Source: Staphylococcus sp. MI 10-1553 (GTDB lineage Bacteria; Bacillota; Bacilli; Staphylococcales; Staphylococcaceae). From it: a DNA stretch of 64,000 nt. Made by a program: the position numbers and the translations under genes. This document shows, one piece after another, positions 19,901 through 30,322 of this stretch. The stretch spans positions 744,001-808,000 of the forward strand of contig NZ_CP048279.1 in assembly GCF_010365305.1 (NCBI RefSeq). The letters are read 5' to 3'. The notes beneath the pieces are model-generated. The model worked only from the letters and a program-made list of their open reading frames with translations, did no database searches and was not told the DNA's origin. The number at the start of each line of letters is the position of its first letter. The first letter of the stretch is position 1.

Positions 19901-20567
19901 ACAACAAGCTTCAAAGCAATCTGTGTCAGAGCTCAAACGTCAACTCGATACAGAACAGGCCGATACGAACTATGAGCGTGTCCGCCAATATCGTTTAGGT
20001 GTGGCCACGTATGAACGTCCGCAGTTTTTACAAGAACAACAACATACTGCAGCAGAAGTAGGGACATTGATGCATACGGTTATGCAACATTTGCCATTTA
20101 AAGAAGCCGGATTAACAGATCAAGCGTTAAATGACTACATTGAATCATTGGTCAAGCGTTCAATCATTCGTGCACATGATATCAATGTTATCGCGATTGA
20201 AGAAATTAAACGTTTCGTTCAAAGTGATTTGTATTATCGTATTGCGAAAAGTAACGAAGTGTATACCGAATTGCCGTTTGTCGTGAATCAACATCAAGTC
20301 GAACATACACCAGATACGACAGATGCATCTATTATTCAAGGGATGATTGACCTGGTTTTTAAAGAAAACGGTCATTACTACTTTGTGGACTATAAAACAG
20401 ATGCACTCATTCGTCGTAAAGGGATGTCTGATGAAGAGTTGGAAAGACAATTGAAAGAGAAATATCGTATACAAATGCAATATTATCAACGCGCTTTAGA
20501 AACCATTTTGAAATGCCCAGTGAACGGCTATTTGTACTTCTTTAAATATGGCGAACTCGCGATTTAA
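16923..20567 (+). CDS. addA: ATP-dependent helicase/nuclease subunit A (AddA/RexA)
   Basis: The 1214-residue subunit supplies the 3'-5' UvrD-type helicase and one nuclease of AddAB. Walker [10 protein letters not shown] lies near residues 32-40. [13 protein letters not shown] is motif Ia, VDEYQDTN is Walker [16 protein letters not shown] is motif III, and [11 protein letters not shown] and [11 protein letters not shown] are motifs V and VI. The C-terminal nuclease core is [10 protein letters not shown] then YFVDYKTD. Length is normal for staphylococci. It starts inside the addB stop region. Confidence 0.96.
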   Translation: MIPTKPEHVQWTDAQWESIYAKGQDVLVAAAAGSGKTAVLVERIIQRILRDDIDVDRLLVVTFTNLSAREMKHRVEARIQQAAIEDPSNQHLKNQRTKIHQAQISTLHSFCLRLIQQHYDVLDIDPNFRTASEVENVLLLEEVIDDVFEKHYDRLDPTFVTLTEHISTDRDDAALRLMVKNLYYFSIANPDPIGWLHALDQPYLERHLQQHYLDILNKYVRLYLEAAQNAIEEAYHQFELVGDFPKHIDFIEGHRQFLRRLLSEQPIDKTALATYQLGRIPPKPKAVKEDPMLDAAYENFKAYYEQFKDHLNAVKSSFVGRDDETLLEELQHLAPRVNYLSTLTEDVIHALSRAKRARNILDFSDYEHFALQILRDEQGEPSEIATLYRERFEEILVDEYQDTNRVQESIIGSIKRGDESNGNLFMVGDVKQSIYKFRQADPSLFIEKYQRFNQPDQSSGWRIDLSQNFRSRKEVLSTTNYLFDHMMDAEVGEIEYDAAAKLYYGAPYDEVDIPVQFNVLMVDKDREMTASEQEAYFIAQQVQTILESQKVYDPKTGAYRPAQYKDIVILERSYSNARLIQQAFKEQDIPLFVNSKQGYFEQTEIRLMLSFLRTIDNPLQDIYLVGLMRSVIYQFTEDELAKIRIVSPQDNYFYQSIQHYIEDEAADPAIVAKLKTFLNDLARYQDYSQHHPVYQLIDKLFNDHYIIQYFSALVGGRGRRANLHGLFNKAVDFENSSFRGLFQFIRFIDQMIERGKDFGEENVIGPNDNVVRMMTIHSSKGLEFPFVIYSGLTRDFNKNDLGKPVVLNQHAGLGLQYYDEAQGLFYPSLISMSIDLINQKEFISEEMRLIYVALTRAKEQLYLIGTSKKAEELDMMAAATITDEKLAAIDRFNAKNPFQLMYSILSKHQNTNIQRHQRFEADVEVLDAAVKPRLQLQHMDARDVLPTEQDLATSQGHAIETLEARLAATPLDDELAQRVMEQLLYVYPYQQAVQQASKQSVSELKRQLDTEQADTNYERVRQYRLGVATYERPQFLQEQQHTAAEVGTLMHTVMQHLPFKEAGLTDQALNDYIESLVKRSIIRAHDINVIAIEEIKRFVQSDLYYRIAKSNEVYTELPFVVNQHQVEHTPDTTDASIIQGMIDLVFKENGHYYFVDYKTDALIRRKGMSDEELERQLKEKYRIQMQYYQRALETILKCPVNGYLYFFKYGELAI

Positions 20568-20586
20568 ACACGTTAACTTCAAAAAT

Positions 20587-20616
20587 TTGTGATTTGTCTA
20601 AATTTTTCGTTATAAT
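20587..20616 (+). promoter_or_regulatory. Promoter of the FAH-family gene
   Basis: TTGTGA (20587-20592) and TATAAT (20611-20616) are 18 bases apart. It lies just after addA, so the hydrolase gene has its own promoter. Confidence 0.5.
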
Positions 20617-20649
20617 ATGACTAAGATATACGTTAGGAGCTGATTATGA

Positions 20650-21555
20650 ATGAAATTCCTATCATTCAAACATAAAGGTGAAACTTCATATGGAGTGAAG
20701 GTAAAAAGAGAAGAAGCGGCTTGGGATTTAAAGCAAGTCTTCGCAAATTTTGGAGAAGGTGATTTCCATCCAAAAACATTGCTCGAAGGATTACAACAAA
20801 ACCAAACATTAGACTTTCAAGAGCACGTACGTAAAGCAGTCGTTGCTGCAGAAAACAGTGGAAACGGTGATGCGTATAAAGTGAAATTTGAAGATATCGA
20901 ATTTTTACCGCCAGTGACACCTACGAATAACGTCATTGCATTTGGACGTAATTTTAAAGAACATGCAGAAGAGTTAAAGCATGAAGTGGATCGTTTATAT
21001 GTGTTTACGAAAGCAGCTTCGTCATTAACAGGTGATGAAAGTACAATTCCGAACCACCAAGACATTACAGATGCTTTAGATTATGAAGGCGAACTTGGTG
21101 TAGTGATTGGTAAATCGGGCGAAAAAATTCCAAAAGGTTTAGCGTTGGATTATGTATATGGTTATACAATTATTAACGACATCACAGACCGTAATGCACA
21201 AAAAGCGCATGACCAAGCATTCTTGTCTAAAAGTTTAACAGGGGGCTGCCCAATGGGTCCTTACATCGTGACAAAAGATGAACTCCCTACACCTGAAAAC
21301 GTAAATATCGTCACAAAGGTGAACAATGAAATTCGTCAAGACGGCAATACTTCACAAATGATTTTAAAAATTGATGAGTTGATTGAAGAAATTTCAAAAT
21401 ATGTAGCGTTACATCCAGGAGATATTATTGCGACGGGTACACCAGCAGGCGTCGGTGCCGGTATGAATCCACCGAAGTTTTTACAGCCTGGTGATGAAGT
21501 GAAAGTAACGATTGATAATATTGGAACGTTAACAAACTTTATTGCGAAAGATTAA
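20650..21555 (+). CDS. Fumarylacetoacetate hydrolase family protein (YisK-like)
   Basis: The 301-residue protein has a short N-terminal domain and a C-terminal FAH domain starting near residue 95 ([15 protein letters not shown]). The metal-binding acids are in [12 protein letters not shown], and [13 protein letters not shown] and [16 protein letters not shown] are typical. Relatives such as YisK decarboxylate oxaloacetate or cleave acylpyruvates; the substrate here is unknown. An out-of-frame ATG at 20646 precedes the true ATG at 20650, which follows AGGAG. The location after addAB is conserved in staphylococci. Confidence 0.88.
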   Translation: MKFLSFKHKGETSYGVKVKREEAAWDLKQVFANFGEGDFHPKTLLEGLQQNQTLDFQEHVRKAVVAAENSGNGDAYKVKFEDIEFLPPVTPTNNVIAFGRNFKEHAEELKHEVDRLYVFTKAASSLTGDESTIPNHQDITDALDYEGELGVVIGKSGEKIPKGLALDYVYGYTIINDITDRNAQKAHDQAFLSKSLTGGCPMGPYIVTKDELPTPENVNIVTKVNNEIRQDGNTSQMILKIDELIEEISKYVALHPGDIIATGTPAGVGAGMNPPKFLQPGDEVKVTIDNIGTLTNFIAKD

Positions 21556-21563
21556 TATGAAAT

Positions 21564-21600
21564 GAGCATCAAGTGATTTTGCGCTTGGTGCTTTCTTATT
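21564..21600 (+). terminator. Terminator after the FAH-family gene
   Basis: AGCATCAAG pairs with CTTGGTGCT, followed by a T-rich tail. Confidence 0.75.
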
Positions 21601-21656
21601 GATGTCGTGGGGGTTTATAAATTGCTGAACGATTCTTTGGAGCTTTTAGTGAATCA

Positions 21657-21988
21657 ACTTTATTGATTGCTATTTTGGGTTCGCGTTCCTAGGCGCCTCA
21701 CTTCAACTAACCAACGTTTTGATTTTAGTGTTACATTTGTAGTGGAAGCGTTGGTTGTTTTTTAGTTTGGGCTCTATGCCTCAGGAGTCTCGCCCAGATT
21801 TGCAATCAAATAAAGTATCGATATTGAGTAGGAAAAGAATCGTTCTTGTAGTTATAAGAAGTGCGTCAATTTGAATAGTGGTGCGCAAATCATATGATGC
21901 GTCGATATTCATTTTCTGCATAATGATATGTGGTATGGAGTAAAGAGGGTTAAGGAGAAATTACTTTATTGATTGCTATCTTGGGACG
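21657..21988. repeat. Pair of 24-bp direct repeats framing repeat copy D
   Basis: ACTTTATTGATTGCTAT followed by (T/C)TTGGG occurs at 21657 and again at 21963, 306 bp apart, with one mismatch over about 24 bases. The first copy lies immediately left of the short hairpin repeat at 21684-21796. A near-palindromic partner of the second copy (AATAAAGTAA, about 22033) lies 60 bp farther on. The rest of the 671-bp gap has no convincing gene. Confidence 0.55.
21684..21796 (-). repeat. Dispersed hairpin repeat, copy D (short form)
   Basis: CGTTCCTAGG at one end and CCTCAGGAGTCTCG at the other are the same end sequences as in copies B and C, here only 113 bp apart. The conserved CTTCAACT and GGAAG elements frame a hairpin whose arms (AACCAACG 21709-21716, CGTTGGTT 21749-21756) differ from the AATTCGG arms of the other copies but still pair. 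Confidence 0.6.
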
Positions 21989-22226
21989 CTTTCTGAGAGC
22001 AGTCCCTGGTAAGTCCACGAATCCGAGTTGGTAATAAAGTAAACGAAGAAAGCATTGCGGGATGAAAAATTTTTAACTCTCCCCAAAGCTTGTCATCAAA
22101 ATGTTGCTGTTTGCTATGATAATTTTCAAAAGTGTTTGGATTAACAATAATTAGGTAATTAAAATGTGTAGAAGGCTATATTATGTTATGATTGGAAAGA
22201 TGCGCAACATAAGGAGGTTACCAAAC

Positions 22227-22616
22227 ATGTTTTTAATCAACGTGCATATTGTAAGTTGGATTGTTCTTTTGATTTTGTTTTATGCGACGTATGAAAATTA
22301 TTCAAACAAGCAAGGTCCGACGCCATTATTTAAGTCACTCCATATGGCAACACGATTATTTATGCTTTTCGTTTTAATTACAGGTTTTTGGCTTGCGATC
22401 AAAGCTTTTTCAGCTACGGGTGTGAGTCATATGTTAATGACTTTGAAACTGCTAGCGGGTATTGCAGTCATTGGTTTAATTGAAGTGACTTTAGCGCGTA
22501 AGAAGAAAAAAGCGCCAAGTCGAGGTGTCTTTATTGCTACTTTAGTTGTTGTTATTGTTACCATTATTTTAGGCGCAATTTTACCATGGGGTCCGATTAC
22601 TGATTTATTCCGTTAA
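22227..22616 (+). CDS. UPF0344 family membrane protein (YisL-like)
   Basis: The 129-residue protein has four hydrophobic helices and the UPF0344/DUF1516 pattern (NVHIVSWIVLLILF near the N terminus, MATRLFMLFVLITGFWL, and MLMTLKLLAGI). Function is unknown. The frame opens at 22164, but AAGGAGG at 22211-22217 sits correctly before the ATG at 22227. The gene faces cdr, and a strong terminator lies between them. Confidence 0.88.
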   Translation: MFLINVHIVSWIVLLILFYATYENYSNKQGPTPLFKSLHMATRLFMLFVLITGFWLAIKAFSATGVSHMLMTLKLLAGIAVIGLIEVTLARKKKKAPSRGVFIATLVVVIVTIILGAILPWGPITDLFR

Positions 22617-22681
22617 GCAAGGGTTCACACGTTTGAAATGTGAATCATTCATAAAAGTACAACCGTTCATACAAAACAAAT

Positions 22682-22721
22682 AAAAGTGAAGGATGCGCCA
22701 TTGATGCTCCTTCGCTTTTTT
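22682..22721. terminator. Bidirectional terminator between the UPF0344 gene and cdr
   Basis: AAAAGTGAAGGATGC pairs with GATGCTCCTTCGCTTTT (small imperfection), with A and T runs on the two sides. A smaller hairpin (GGTTCACA/TGTGAATC) lies at about 22622-22648. Confidence 0.75.
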
Positions 22722-22726
22722 CTATA

Positions 22727-24052
22727 TTATAGATTTCGTGTTTTATAACCTAACATATTAATTAAATCTTTAGGATGTGCAAATGGTGGCGCATAAGCAA
22801 CTTCAAATTCTGTTAATTCGTCAATTGTTGTTTGATGCATTAATGCCATAGATAGAACGTCAATACGTTTGTCGACATCTTTTTGACCTACTGCAGCGAC
22901 TCTTAAAATGCGGCGTGTCTCTTTATCAAAATACGCTCTTAAATGGACTTTGCTATTATCAGGGTAATAACTCGCGTGTGTATTAAGATTCACTTCTACC
23001 ATTTGATAATCAAAGTTTTTCAATTCTTGCGGTGAGATACCTGTACTTGCTAATGTGTAATCGAAAAATTTAACGATATTGGCACCGACGTAACCTTTAA
23101 ATCTAACTTCTGGATGACCTGCAATTTGTTCAGCAACGACACTTGCACCGCGATGTGCACCCCAAGCGAGTGGTACATGTGCAGGCAGGTCAACGTGACG
23201 ATAAAAGCTTGTGACAATATCGCCAACCGCATAAATGTTTGGAATATTCGTTTCAAATTTGTCATTGACTGGAATATAGCCCTTTGCGTCAAGTTGCACA
23301 CCAGAATTTTGGATGAACTCTGAATTTGGTTGTACACCGACGCCTGCAATAATCATGTCATAATCTTCAACTACACCTGACTTAAATGTTACCGTATGAC
23401 CGTCAATGGACTGAATCTCCTCATTTAAGCGATACGGAATACTGTATGCATTCAGCGCATCGAAAATGACACTGTTCATATCTTGATCCATCAATTTATT
23501 CACTGCTTCAGAACGATGGATTAATGTCGGATGTAGGCCGCGATGGTGCATATTTTCTACCATTTCAAGGCTGACGTATCCCGCTCCGACAATTAAAACG
23601 CTTTGTACATTGTTTTTGCGAATATATGTATCGATTTGGTCAGTATCGTCCATATTGCGCAATGTGAAAAGGTGAGGAACGTCAAAGTTAAGGTGGCTTG
23701 CACGTGCACCTGGACTGAGCACTAAAATATCATAAGGGTCTTCAAATGTTTCGCCAGTCAGATGATTTTTCACGGTTACTGTTTGATTTTTGACATCTAG
23801 TTTAAGTACTTCGTATTTCACTTTGACATCAATATTCTTTTTCGCCTTAAAGTTTTCTGGTGTTGCTGATAAAATGTCATCTCGTTCTTCTACAACATTT
23901 CCCAGGTAATAAGGTAAACCACAATTTGCGAAACTCATAAAACTATCTTTTTCATATACAGTAATACGGCTTTCATTGTCTAAACGTCGAATTTGGCTGG
24001 CACTTGTTGCACCACCCGCGACTGCACCGACGACAATAATATGTTTTGTCAT
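22727..24052 (-). CDS. cdr: Coenzyme A disulfide reductase
   Basis: The 441-residue flavoprotein reduces CoA disulfide with NADPH. CoA is a major low-molecular-weight thiol in staphylococci. It has the FAD-binding [12 protein letters not shown] (9-20), the single active cysteine Cys44 in [10 protein letters not shown], the NADPH-binding VGAGYVSLE, the second FAD motif NIYAVGDI, and a C-terminal tyrosine-containing [10 protein letters not shown] segment. The frame opens upstream, but the ATG at 24052 follows GAAGGAG. It lies 29 bases after a HAD phosphatase gene and is probably cotranscribed with it. Confidence 0.94.
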   Translation of the reverse strand: MTKHIIVVGAVAGGATSASQIRRLDNESRITVYEKDSFMSFANCGLPYYLGNVVEERDDILSATPENFKAKKNIDVKVKYEVLKLDVKNQTVTVKNHLTGETFEDPYDILVLSPGARASHLNFDVPHLFTLRNMDDTDQIDTYIRKNNVQSVLIVGAGYVSLEMVENMHHRGLHPTLIHRSEAVNKLMDQDMNSVIFDALNAYSIPYRLNEEIQSIDGHTVTFKSGVVEDYDMIIAGVGVQPNSEFIQNSGVQLDAKGYIPVNDKFETNIPNIYAVGDIVTSFYRHVDLPAHVPLAWGAHRGASVVAEQIAGHPEVRFKGYVGANIVKFFDYTLASTGISPQELKNFDYQMVEVNLNTHASYYPDNSKVHLRAYFDKETRRILRVAAVGQKDVDKRIDVLSMALMHQTTIDELTEFEVAYAPPFAHPKDLINMLGYKTRNL

Positions 24053-24081
24053 TGTAACTACTCCTTCTTCCAACAGTTGTG

Positions 24082-24906
24082 TTATTTCTCTTTAGGCATA
24101 TTTAAGTTAAAGAAACGATTTAAATAAATTCCGATACCGTCTTCATTATTCGACAGTGTTGTTTCTTTTGCGACATGTTTGAGCTCATCAATCGCATTTC
24201 CCATCGCAATACCATGTTTCGCATATTTAATCATTTCTAAATCATTATCTTCATCGCCAAATGCAATAATATGGTCATGCTCGATTTGTAGACAATCTTT
24301 CACAATATCGATACCGACTGCTTTACTGATGCCCTTTTTGACAATTTCAATGACTGGGAAAGGGGCCCCCCAACGACGATGTTCGATATTTTCAGCATAG
24401 AAGCGTGTCAACACTTGTTTCACACGTGGAATCATCATTTCTTCCGCTTCAATTAATAGTGATGTTGGATCTTCATTTAAGTTTTCGCGTAAATCGCCAA
24501 CTTTTGTCACTGGATTTCCCATGCTAAAACCTTCAAAAAGATGTGGGTCAGGTTGATCTAAAAAGACGCAATCTTTCACTTCAGCAATCATATTTTTCAC
24601 TTGCATTTTTTTCAAAGTTTCAATAATGCTCGTCGCAAGTCCTTCATCTAAACGATGGTGTTGCACTGAGAATGTCTCATCATGGGGATGATGTACAAAC
24701 GCACCATTAAAGTTAACGATAGGCGTTTTTAATCCAAGTTGATCGTAATAACGCTGACTTGCACGATAAGGTCGACCCGTTGCAATAATGACGGCATGCC
24801 CTTTTTGTTGTAGTGCTTTTAACACACGAAATGTATATTCTGGAATCTCCTTTTCATCATTTAAAAGTGTTCCATCTAAATCTAAACAAATTAAATGTTG
24901 TTTCAT
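24082..24906 (-). CDS. Cof-type HAD-IIB family phosphatase
   Basis: The 274-residue protein has the HAD motifs of the Cof subfamily: DLDGTLLN (9-16) with the nucleophile Asp, IIATGRPY, the conserved lysine in [10 protein letters not shown], and [14 protein letters not shown]. The large cap domain between motifs is type IIB. These enzymes dephosphorylate sugar phosphates, flavin precursors or pyridoxal phosphate; the substrate cannot be told. It is the first gene of a two-gene unit with cdr. Confidence 0.9.
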   Translation of the reverse strand: MKQHLICLDLDGTLLNDEKEIPEYTFRVLKALQQKGHAVIIATGRPYRASQRYYDQLGLKTPIVNFNGAFVHHPHDETFSVQHHRLDEGLATSIIETLKKMQVKNMIAEVKDCVFLDQPDPHLFEGFSMGNPVTKVGDLRENLNEDPTSLLIEAEEMMIPRVKQVLTRFYAENIEHRRWGAPFPVIEIVKKGISKAVGIDIVKDCLQIEHDHIIAFGDEDNDLEMIKYAKHGIAMGNAIDELKHVAKETTLSNNEDGIGIYLNRFFNLNMPKEK

Positions 24907-24957
24907 TCATACTCTCCTTAGTACCAAGTTTCAGTGTATACATATCATAGCATTTTA

Positions 24958-24986
24958 TTGTCGAAAAGTGGGGATTTTGATATATT
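24958..24986 (+). promoter_or_regulatory. Promoter of sufT
   Basis: TTGTCG (24958-24963) and TATATT (24981-24986) are separated by 17 bases. Confidence 0.55.
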
Positions 24987-25019
24987 GTTACTAGTAATAA
25001 CATAAAAGAGGTGATACGG

Positions 25020-25328
25020 ATGGAAGAGGCACTGAAAGATAGTATTTTAGGCGCGCTTGAAAATGTCATTGACCCTGAGTTAGGGATTGATATTGTCAAT
25101 TTAGGGCTTGTTTATAAAGTTGATTTAGATGATGATGGTTTATGTACTGTAGAAATGACACTCACTTCAATTGGTTGTCCATTAGGGCCACAAATTGTTG
25201 ACCAAGTTAAAACAGTATTAGCAGAACTTCCAGAAATTCAAGATACCGAAGTGAACATCGTTTGGAATCCACCATGGAATAAAGATATGATGTCACGTTA
25301 TGCTAAAATTGCGTTAGGTATCAGCTAA
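25020..25328 (+). CDS. sufT: SufT, iron-sulfur cluster assembly/maturation factor
   Basis: The 102-residue MIP18/DUF59 protein has the hallmark VIDPELGIDIVNLGLVY near the N terminus and the conserved cysteine in TSIGCPLGPQI. In S. aureus, SufT is an accessory factor for maturing Fe-S proteins under high demand. A GTG at 25011 overlaps the GAGGTG ribosome site, so the ATG at 25020 (8-base spacing) is chosen; it also gives the length known for S. aureus. It is monocistronic with its own promoter and terminator. Confidence 0.92.
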   Translation: MEEALKDSILGALENVIDPELGIDIVNLGLVYKVDLDDDGLCTVEMTLTSIGCPLGPQIVDQVKTVLAELPEIQDTEVNIVWNPPWNKDMMSRYAKIALGIS

Positions 25329-25345
25329 TATTTTTGAAGTAGTTA

Positions 25346-25393
25346 AAGGGGCTTTCTCAATTGTGAATTCAATTTTGAAAGTCTTTTTTTTAC
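25346..25393 (+). terminator. Terminator after sufT
   Basis: CTTTCTCAATTG pairs with CAATTTTGAAAG (two mismatches), followed by TCT8. Confidence 0.7.
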
Positions 25394-25602
25394 CTATGAA
25401 CAGGACGCAATCTTACTGCTCCCCCGCATAACTCCTTGAAGTTACAGGTCAATAGCATCGTTTGAAGTATAGCTACCACAATGTAAAAAATTTTAGATGC
25501 TCAATAAAACGTTTACATAAATTTCGCGAATACAATTGCACGAATGAAAACAAAAGTATACAATATATAATCAATACATTAAATTTGGAAAGAATGATGT
25601 TT

Positions 25603-27441
25603 GTGTGGAACTATAATCAACGAGACAGAAAACCTATAAGTCCGCGATACATGCCTGGGTTAGACGGTATTAGAGCGGTTGCAGTCATCGCAATCATTAT
25701 CTATCATCTCAATCCACAATGGTTGTCGGGTGGCTTTCTAGGGGTAGATACATTTTTTGTGATTTCTGGTTATTTAATTACGAGTTTGTTATTAACGGAG
25801 TATCATCATACGGGAAAAATTGAATTGACATCATTTTGGCTAAGACGTGTTAAACGACTAATTCCTGCAGTGCTCTTTTTAGTCATGGGCGTACTTGTGC
25901 TTACCTTAGTTTTCATGCCAACGGAAATTCAAAAAGTACGTGCGGATAGTATTGCGGCAATATTTTATGTGTCGAATTGGTGGTACATTATGCAAAATGT
26001 CGATTACTTTGAACAATTTGCAGTACAACCATTAAAACATCTATGGTCATTAGCAATAGAAGAGCAGTTTTATCTCGTGTTTCCGATTGTATTACTTGGT
26101 TTGTTAAGCTTTATGCGTCGTCTGAAATCGATACGCATCACATTTTTAATATTACTCGTCATCTCCATGATCACGATGATGGTGTTATACGTACCGAACG
26201 AAAATGTTGCACGTGTTTATTTTGGTACTGATACACGGATACAAACATTATTGATGGGGGTATTGCTTGCACTTGTTTGGCCACCTTTTCAATTAAAAGC
26301 GAAAGTGAACCGCAAGATGCGCATGATGATCGATACTGCTGGCGTAATCGGTTTGGCTATTTTATTTATATGTTTCAAATTCGTATCTGAAACGAATAGT
26401 ATTTTGTATTACGGAGGATTTTTTCTCATTTCAGCGGTCACATTATTAGTTATCGCAAGTAGTGTTCATCCTTCAGGGTATTTTGCGAAGTTTTTAGGCA
26501 ACAAAGTTTTTACCTTTATCGGTAGCCGATCGTATAGTTTATATTTATGGCATTATCCGATTATCGTATTGATTCACCATCAGTTCGTGCAAGGTCAAAT
26601 TCCACCTTTAGTTTATGTCGTTGAAATTTTATTGATGGTGCTCATGGCGGAGTTTTCTTACAAATCTATCGAACAGCCGTTTAGAAAAGAAGGATTTAAC
26701 ATTTTCGCCTTTAATCATTTGAAAAATTGGCGTTCACAAAAAGTTTTGCGGACATGGTTAGTGATTATTTTACTCATTCCAACGTTACTCGTAATGGTGG
26801 GGGTCTTTAACCGTTTCACCAAAAATAATAGTACGCAAGTGACAGAAGTGAATACCGAAGAAATTGATAAACTGATTACCCAACCACTGCCGTTACCACA
26901 ACTTGAAATTGATGGCTTTGTCGTGAAAGGGAATAAGCAGAAATATGCATCATGGAAACCGTTATTGATTGGTGATTCCGTGATGGTAGACATTGGCGAC
27001 TACTTTAAATCATTTGTGCCTAAAGCAGACATTAATGGTAAAGTGGGACGTAACTTAGTAGAAGCGATACCTCTTGCGAAACAGCAATATCAAAGCTATC
27101 GTGATAAAAATGATATTGTCGTCCTTGAATTAGGGACAAATGGTGATTTTACAGAAGAACAGTTGAACAGTTTGCTAGAACAATTCGGCAAGGCAGATAT
27201 TTATGTCGTGAATACGCGCGTCCCACGTTCTTATGAATCACATGTGAATGCAGTGTTAGCGAAAGCAGCGAAAAAACGAGCGAATGTGACGTTAGTCGAT
27301 TGGTATAGCCGTTCTGAAAATCATACAGAATATTTTGCGCCGGATGGCATTCATTTAGAGCCACCAGGTGTGCGTGCATTAACGAACAGCATTATTCAAA
27401 CGATTGAAAAAAATCACAGTACGAAGAAAAAGAATAAGTAA
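25603..27441 (+). CDS. OatA-like membrane O-acetyltransferase
   Basis: About 612 residues. The N-terminal Acyltransferase_3 domain has roughly 10-11 helices (PGLDGIRAVAVIAIIIYH, GGFLGVDTFFVISGYLIT, LKHLWSLAIEEQFYLVFP). It is followed by an extracytoplasmic SGNH domain with LLIGDSVMVDIG (Ser), ELGTNG (Asn) and DGIHLEP (Asp, His). This is the layout of OatA, which O-acetylates peptidoglycan and gives lysozyme resistance. This locus, between sufT and clpB, carries an OatA paralogue in S. aureus too, so the exact acceptor is uncertain. The frame opens at 25462. GGAAAGA at 25588-25594 favours GTG 25603 over the two ATGs at 25594 and 25597. Confidence 0.87.
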   Translation: MWNYNQRDRKPISPRYMPGLDGIRAVAVIAIIIYHLNPQWLSGGFLGVDTFFVISGYLITSLLLTEYHHTGKIELTSFWLRRVKRLIPAVLFLVMGVLVLTLVFMPTEIQKVRADSIAAIFYVSNWWYIMQNVDYFEQFAVQPLKHLWSLAIEEQFYLVFPIVLLGLLSFMRRLKSIRITFLILLVISMITMMVLYVPNENVARVYFGTDTRIQTLLMGVLLALVWPPFQLKAKVNRKMRMMIDTAGVIGLAILFICFKFVSETNSILYYGGFFLISAVTLLVIASSVHPSGYFAKFLGNKVFTFIGSRSYSLYLWHYPIIVLIHHQFVQGQIPPLVYVVEILLMVLMAEFSYKSIEQPFRKEGFNIFAFNHLKNWRSQKVLRTWLVIILLIPTLLVMVGVFNRFTKNNSTQVTEVNTEEIDKLITQPLPLPQLEIDGFVVKGNKQKYASWKPLLIGDSVMVDIGDYFKSFVPKADINGKVGRNLVEAIPLAKQQYQSYRDKNDIVVLELGTNGDFTEEQLNSLLEQFGKADIYVVNTRVPRSYESHVNAVLAKAAKKRANVTLVDWYSRSENHTEYFAPDGIHLEPPGVRALTNSIIQTIEKNHSTKKKNK

Positions 27442-27446
27442 CAAAA

Positions 27447-27486
27447 AGAGGGTTATGTCTTGAAAAAGATGTAGCCTTATTTTTTG
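27447..27486 (+). terminator. Terminator after the OatA-like gene
   Basis: AGGGTTATGTCTT pairs with AAGATGTAGCCTT through a GAAA loop with a few wobble pairs, followed by a T6 run. Confidence 0.65.
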
Positions 27487-27535
27487 ATTAAAATGGATGT
27501 GATTGGGTTAAATATATGAGGGAGAATTAAAAAAT

Positions 27536-27614
27536 AGTCAAAAAAAGTCAAAGTTATCGATTGATTTTTAGTAAATGTGGACTTATAATAGAGTTAAGGT
27601 CAAAGAAAGTCAAA
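27536..27614 (+). promoter_or_regulatory. clpB promoter with two CtsR operators
   Basis: AGTCAAA-AAA-AGTCAAA (27536-27552) and GGTCAAA-GAA-AGTCAAA (27598-27614) match the CtsR heptamer direct repeat. Between them lie TTGATT (27561-27566) and TATAAT (27584-27589), 17 bases apart. The second operator therefore covers the start point and the first sits just upstream of -35. A third, inverted heptamer (TTTGACC, 27620-27626) follows. This predicts heat-inducible expression under CtsR. Confidence 0.88.
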
Positions 27615-27651
27615 GTCAATTTGACCTATTCCAATAAAGGAGTGAGACATT

Positions 27652-30276
27652 TTGGACATTAATCAAATGACACATGCGATTCAAAATGCACTTCAAAAAG
27701 CAATTGAACATGCGAAAACATACAAATTAACAAATGTAGAAGTAGAGGCTGTTTTAAAAGCAGTACTCGAAGCACCAGAAAGCTTATTTCACAGTATTTT
27801 AGAACGTGCAAACATTGATACGCATGCTTTAAACCAAGCATATGAAGACAAGTTAAAAAATTATCCAACAGTGAAAGGTGACAACGTCCAATATGGGCAA
27901 TATATGTCGCCTCAAATGAACAATTTATTCGTTAAAGCTGAAAATTACATGCAAGCATATGACGATCAATATATTTCGATGGAACATGTTTTACGTGCGG
28001 CCATCGATGTTGATGAAACGACGAAACGATTTGTTGACGGTAAAAAAGATATCATCATTGAAATTATTAAAAAGATAAGAGGAGGGAATCATGTGACTAC
28101 ACAAAATCCTGAAGTAAACTACGAAGCATTAGCAAAATATGGTCGTGACCTCGTTGAAGAAGTTCGTAAAGGCAACATGGACCCTGTCATTGGTCGTGAT
28201 GAAGAAATTCGTAATACGATTCGCATTTTAAGTCGTAAAACGAAAAACAACCCTGTTCTTATTGGTGAACCAGGTGTCGGTAAAACGGCGATTGTTGAAG
28301 GATTGGCACAACGTATCGTGAAAAGAGATGTGCCCGATTCATTGCTCGACAAGACAGTGTTTGAATTAGACTTAAGTGCGCTCGTTGCAGGTGCGAAATA
28401 CCGTGGTGAATTTGAAGAACGACTCAAAGCGGTATTGAAAGAAGTCAAAGAATCAGAAGGTCGTATTTTACTCTTTATAGATGAAATTCATATGTTAGTC
28501 GGTGCAGGTAAAACGGACGGTGCGATGGATGCCGGCAACATGTTGAAACCCATGTTAGCAAGAGGTGAACTTCACTGTATTGGTGCGACAACATTAAATG
28601 AGTATCGTGAATACATCGAAAAAGATTCTGCGTTAGAGCGTCGTTTCCAAAAAGTTGCAGTTGCGGAGCCGACTGTTGAAGATACAATTTCTATTTTAAG
28701 AGGCTTGAAAGAACGTTATGAAGTCCACCATGGTGTGCGTATTCAAGACCGTGCACTCGTTGCGGCAGCGGAATTGTCAGATCGCTATATTACAGACCGA
28801 TTCTTACCGGATAAAGCGATTGATTTAGTCGATCAAGCTTCAGCAACCATTCGAACAGAAATGGGCTCTAATCCAACTGAACTCGACCAAGCGAATCGTC
28901 GTGTGATGCAGTTAGAAATTGAAGAAAATGCATTGAAAAAAGAGTCTGATGAAGCAAGTCGTATTCGTTTGAAAGAATTACAAGAAGAATTAGCTGAAGA
29001 AAAAGAAAAACAAGCGGCATTGCAAGCACGTGTGGAAAATGAAAAAGAAAAAATTGCAAAAGTCCAAAAAAAACGTGCAGAACTTGATGAAAGTCGTAAA
29101 GCGTTAGAAGATGCAGAAAACAACTATGACCTTGAAAAAGCAGCGATTCTTCAACACGGTAAAATTCCAGAATTAGAAAAAGAATTAAAAGCGTTAGAAG
29201 CGGCATTCCAAGAAGAAAAAGGCACAGACTCAGACCGCATTATTCGTGAAGTCGTGACAGACGAAGAAATCGGTGAAATCGTCAGTCAATGGACAGGCAT
29301 TCCTGTGTCAAAACTTGTCGAAACTGAACGTGAAAAATTATTACACTTATCCGATATTTTACATGAGCGTGTCGTAGGTCAAGATCGTGCGGTAGATTTA
29401 GTAGCGGATGCGGTTGTACGCGCTAGAGCAGGAATTAAAGACCCCAATCGTCCTATTGGCTCATTTCTATTTTTAGGGCCAACAGGGGTCGGTAAAACAG
29501 AACTAGCGAAATCATTAGCGTCATCATTGTTTGATTCTGAAAAACATATGATTCGCATTGATATGAGTGAATATATGGAAAAACACGCTGTCTCTCGTTT
29601 AATCGGGGCGCCTCCAGGTTATGTGGGTCATGATGAAGGCGGTCAATTAACAGAAGCAGTGAGACGTAACCCATATTCAGTCATTTTGTTAGACGAAGTG
29701 GAAAAAGCACATACAGATGTCTTTAACGTATTACTTCAAATTTTAGATGAAGGTCGTTTAACAGATTCAAAAGGACGTAGCGTTGATTTCAAAAACACAA
29801 TTATCATTATGACAAGTAATATCGGCTCACAAATTTTACTTGAAAATGTGAAAGATAGTGGCAAGATTGATGATGCGACAGAAAAAGCAGTCATGAACAG
29901 TTTGAATGCATACTTTAAACCTGAAATATTAAACCGTATGGACGATATCGTATTGTTCAAACCATTAACAATGGATGATATGCAAATGATTGTCGATAAA
30001 ATCTTGATTAACTTGAACATGCGCTTAATGGATCAACGTATTACATTAGAAATTTCAGATGAAGCGGCAAAATGGATGGCTGAAACAGCTTACGAACCAC
30101 AGTTTGGTGCACGTCCACTTAAACGCTTTGTACAACGACATGTCGAAACACCACTTGCACGTATGATGATCAAAGAAAACTTACCAGAAGGCACAATCGT
30201 ATACGGCGATTTGAAAGATGGGGACATTCATTTTGAAGTAGAAAAACCGCAAAGTGTAGACAGTGAAAACGAATAG
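27652..30276 (+). CDS. clpB: ATP-dependent disaggregase ClpB
   Basis: The 874-residue Hsp100 chaperone resolubilises protein aggregates with DnaK. It has an N domain (1-145), a first AAA+ module with Walker [10 protein letters not shown] (205-213) and Walker [10 protein letters not shown], the long coiled middle domain (about 410-530), and a second module with GPTGVGKTE (609-617) and [11 protein letters not shown]. There is no ClpP-binding tripeptide loop. Translation starts at TTG 27652 after AAGGAG. A strong internal site (GAGGAGGG, 28079-28086) precedes an in-frame GTG at residue 148, as expected for the short ClpB form. Confidence 0.97.
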   Translation: MDINQMTHAIQNALQKAIEHAKTYKLTNVEVEAVLKAVLEAPESLFHSILERANIDTHALNQAYEDKLKNYPTVKGDNVQYGQYMSPQMNNLFVKAENYMQAYDDQYISMEHVLRAAIDVDETTKRFVDGKKDIIIEIIKKIRGGNHVTTQNPEVNYEALAKYGRDLVEEVRKGNMDPVIGRDEEIRNTIRILSRKTKNNPVLIGEPGVGKTAIVEGLAQRIVKRDVPDSLLDKTVFELDLSALVAGAKYRGEFEERLKAVLKEVKESEGRILLFIDEIHMLVGAGKTDGAMDAGNMLKPMLARGELHCIGATTLNEYREYIEKDSALERRFQKVAVAEPTVEDTISILRGLKERYEVHHGVRIQDRALVAAAELSDRYITDRFLPDKAIDLVDQASATIRTEMGSNPTELDQANRRVMQLEIEENALKKESDEASRIRLKELQEELAEEKEKQAALQARVENEKEKIAKVQKKRAELDESRKALEDAENNYDLEKAAILQHGKIPELEKELKALEAAFQEEKGTDSDRIIREVVTDEEIGEIVSQWTGIPVSKLVETEREKLLHLSDILHERVVGQDRAVDLVADAVVRARAGIKDPNRPIGSFLFLGPTGVGKTELAKSLASSLFDSEKHMIRIDMSEYMEKHAVSRLIGAPPGYVGHDEGGQLTEAVRRNPYSVILLDEVEKAHTDVFNVLLQILDEGRLTDSKGRSVDFKNTIIIMTSNIGSQILLENVKDSGKIDDATEKAVMNSLNAYFKPEILNRMDDIVLFKPLTMDDMQMIVDKILINLNMRLMDQRITLEISDEAAKWMAETAYEPQFGARPLKRFVQRHVETPLARMMIKENLPEGTIVYGDLKDGDIHFEVEKPQSVDSENE

Positions 30277-30285
30277 ATTATAGAT

Positions 30286-30322
30286 TGAGGCTGGGAGACA
30301 ATTGAGTTCTTCCAGCCTTTTA
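30286..30322 (+). terminator. Terminator after clpB
   Basis: AGGCTGG (30288-30294) pairs with CCAGCCT (30312-30318), followed by TTTT. It shares the GGCTGGGA core with the terminator at 141-173. Confidence 0.75.

Noticed and set aside
25462..25602. 47-residue N-terminal extension of the OatA-like protein
   Set aside because: No ribosome site before TTG 25462. Homology to OatA begins after about 25603, and the segment looks intergenic.
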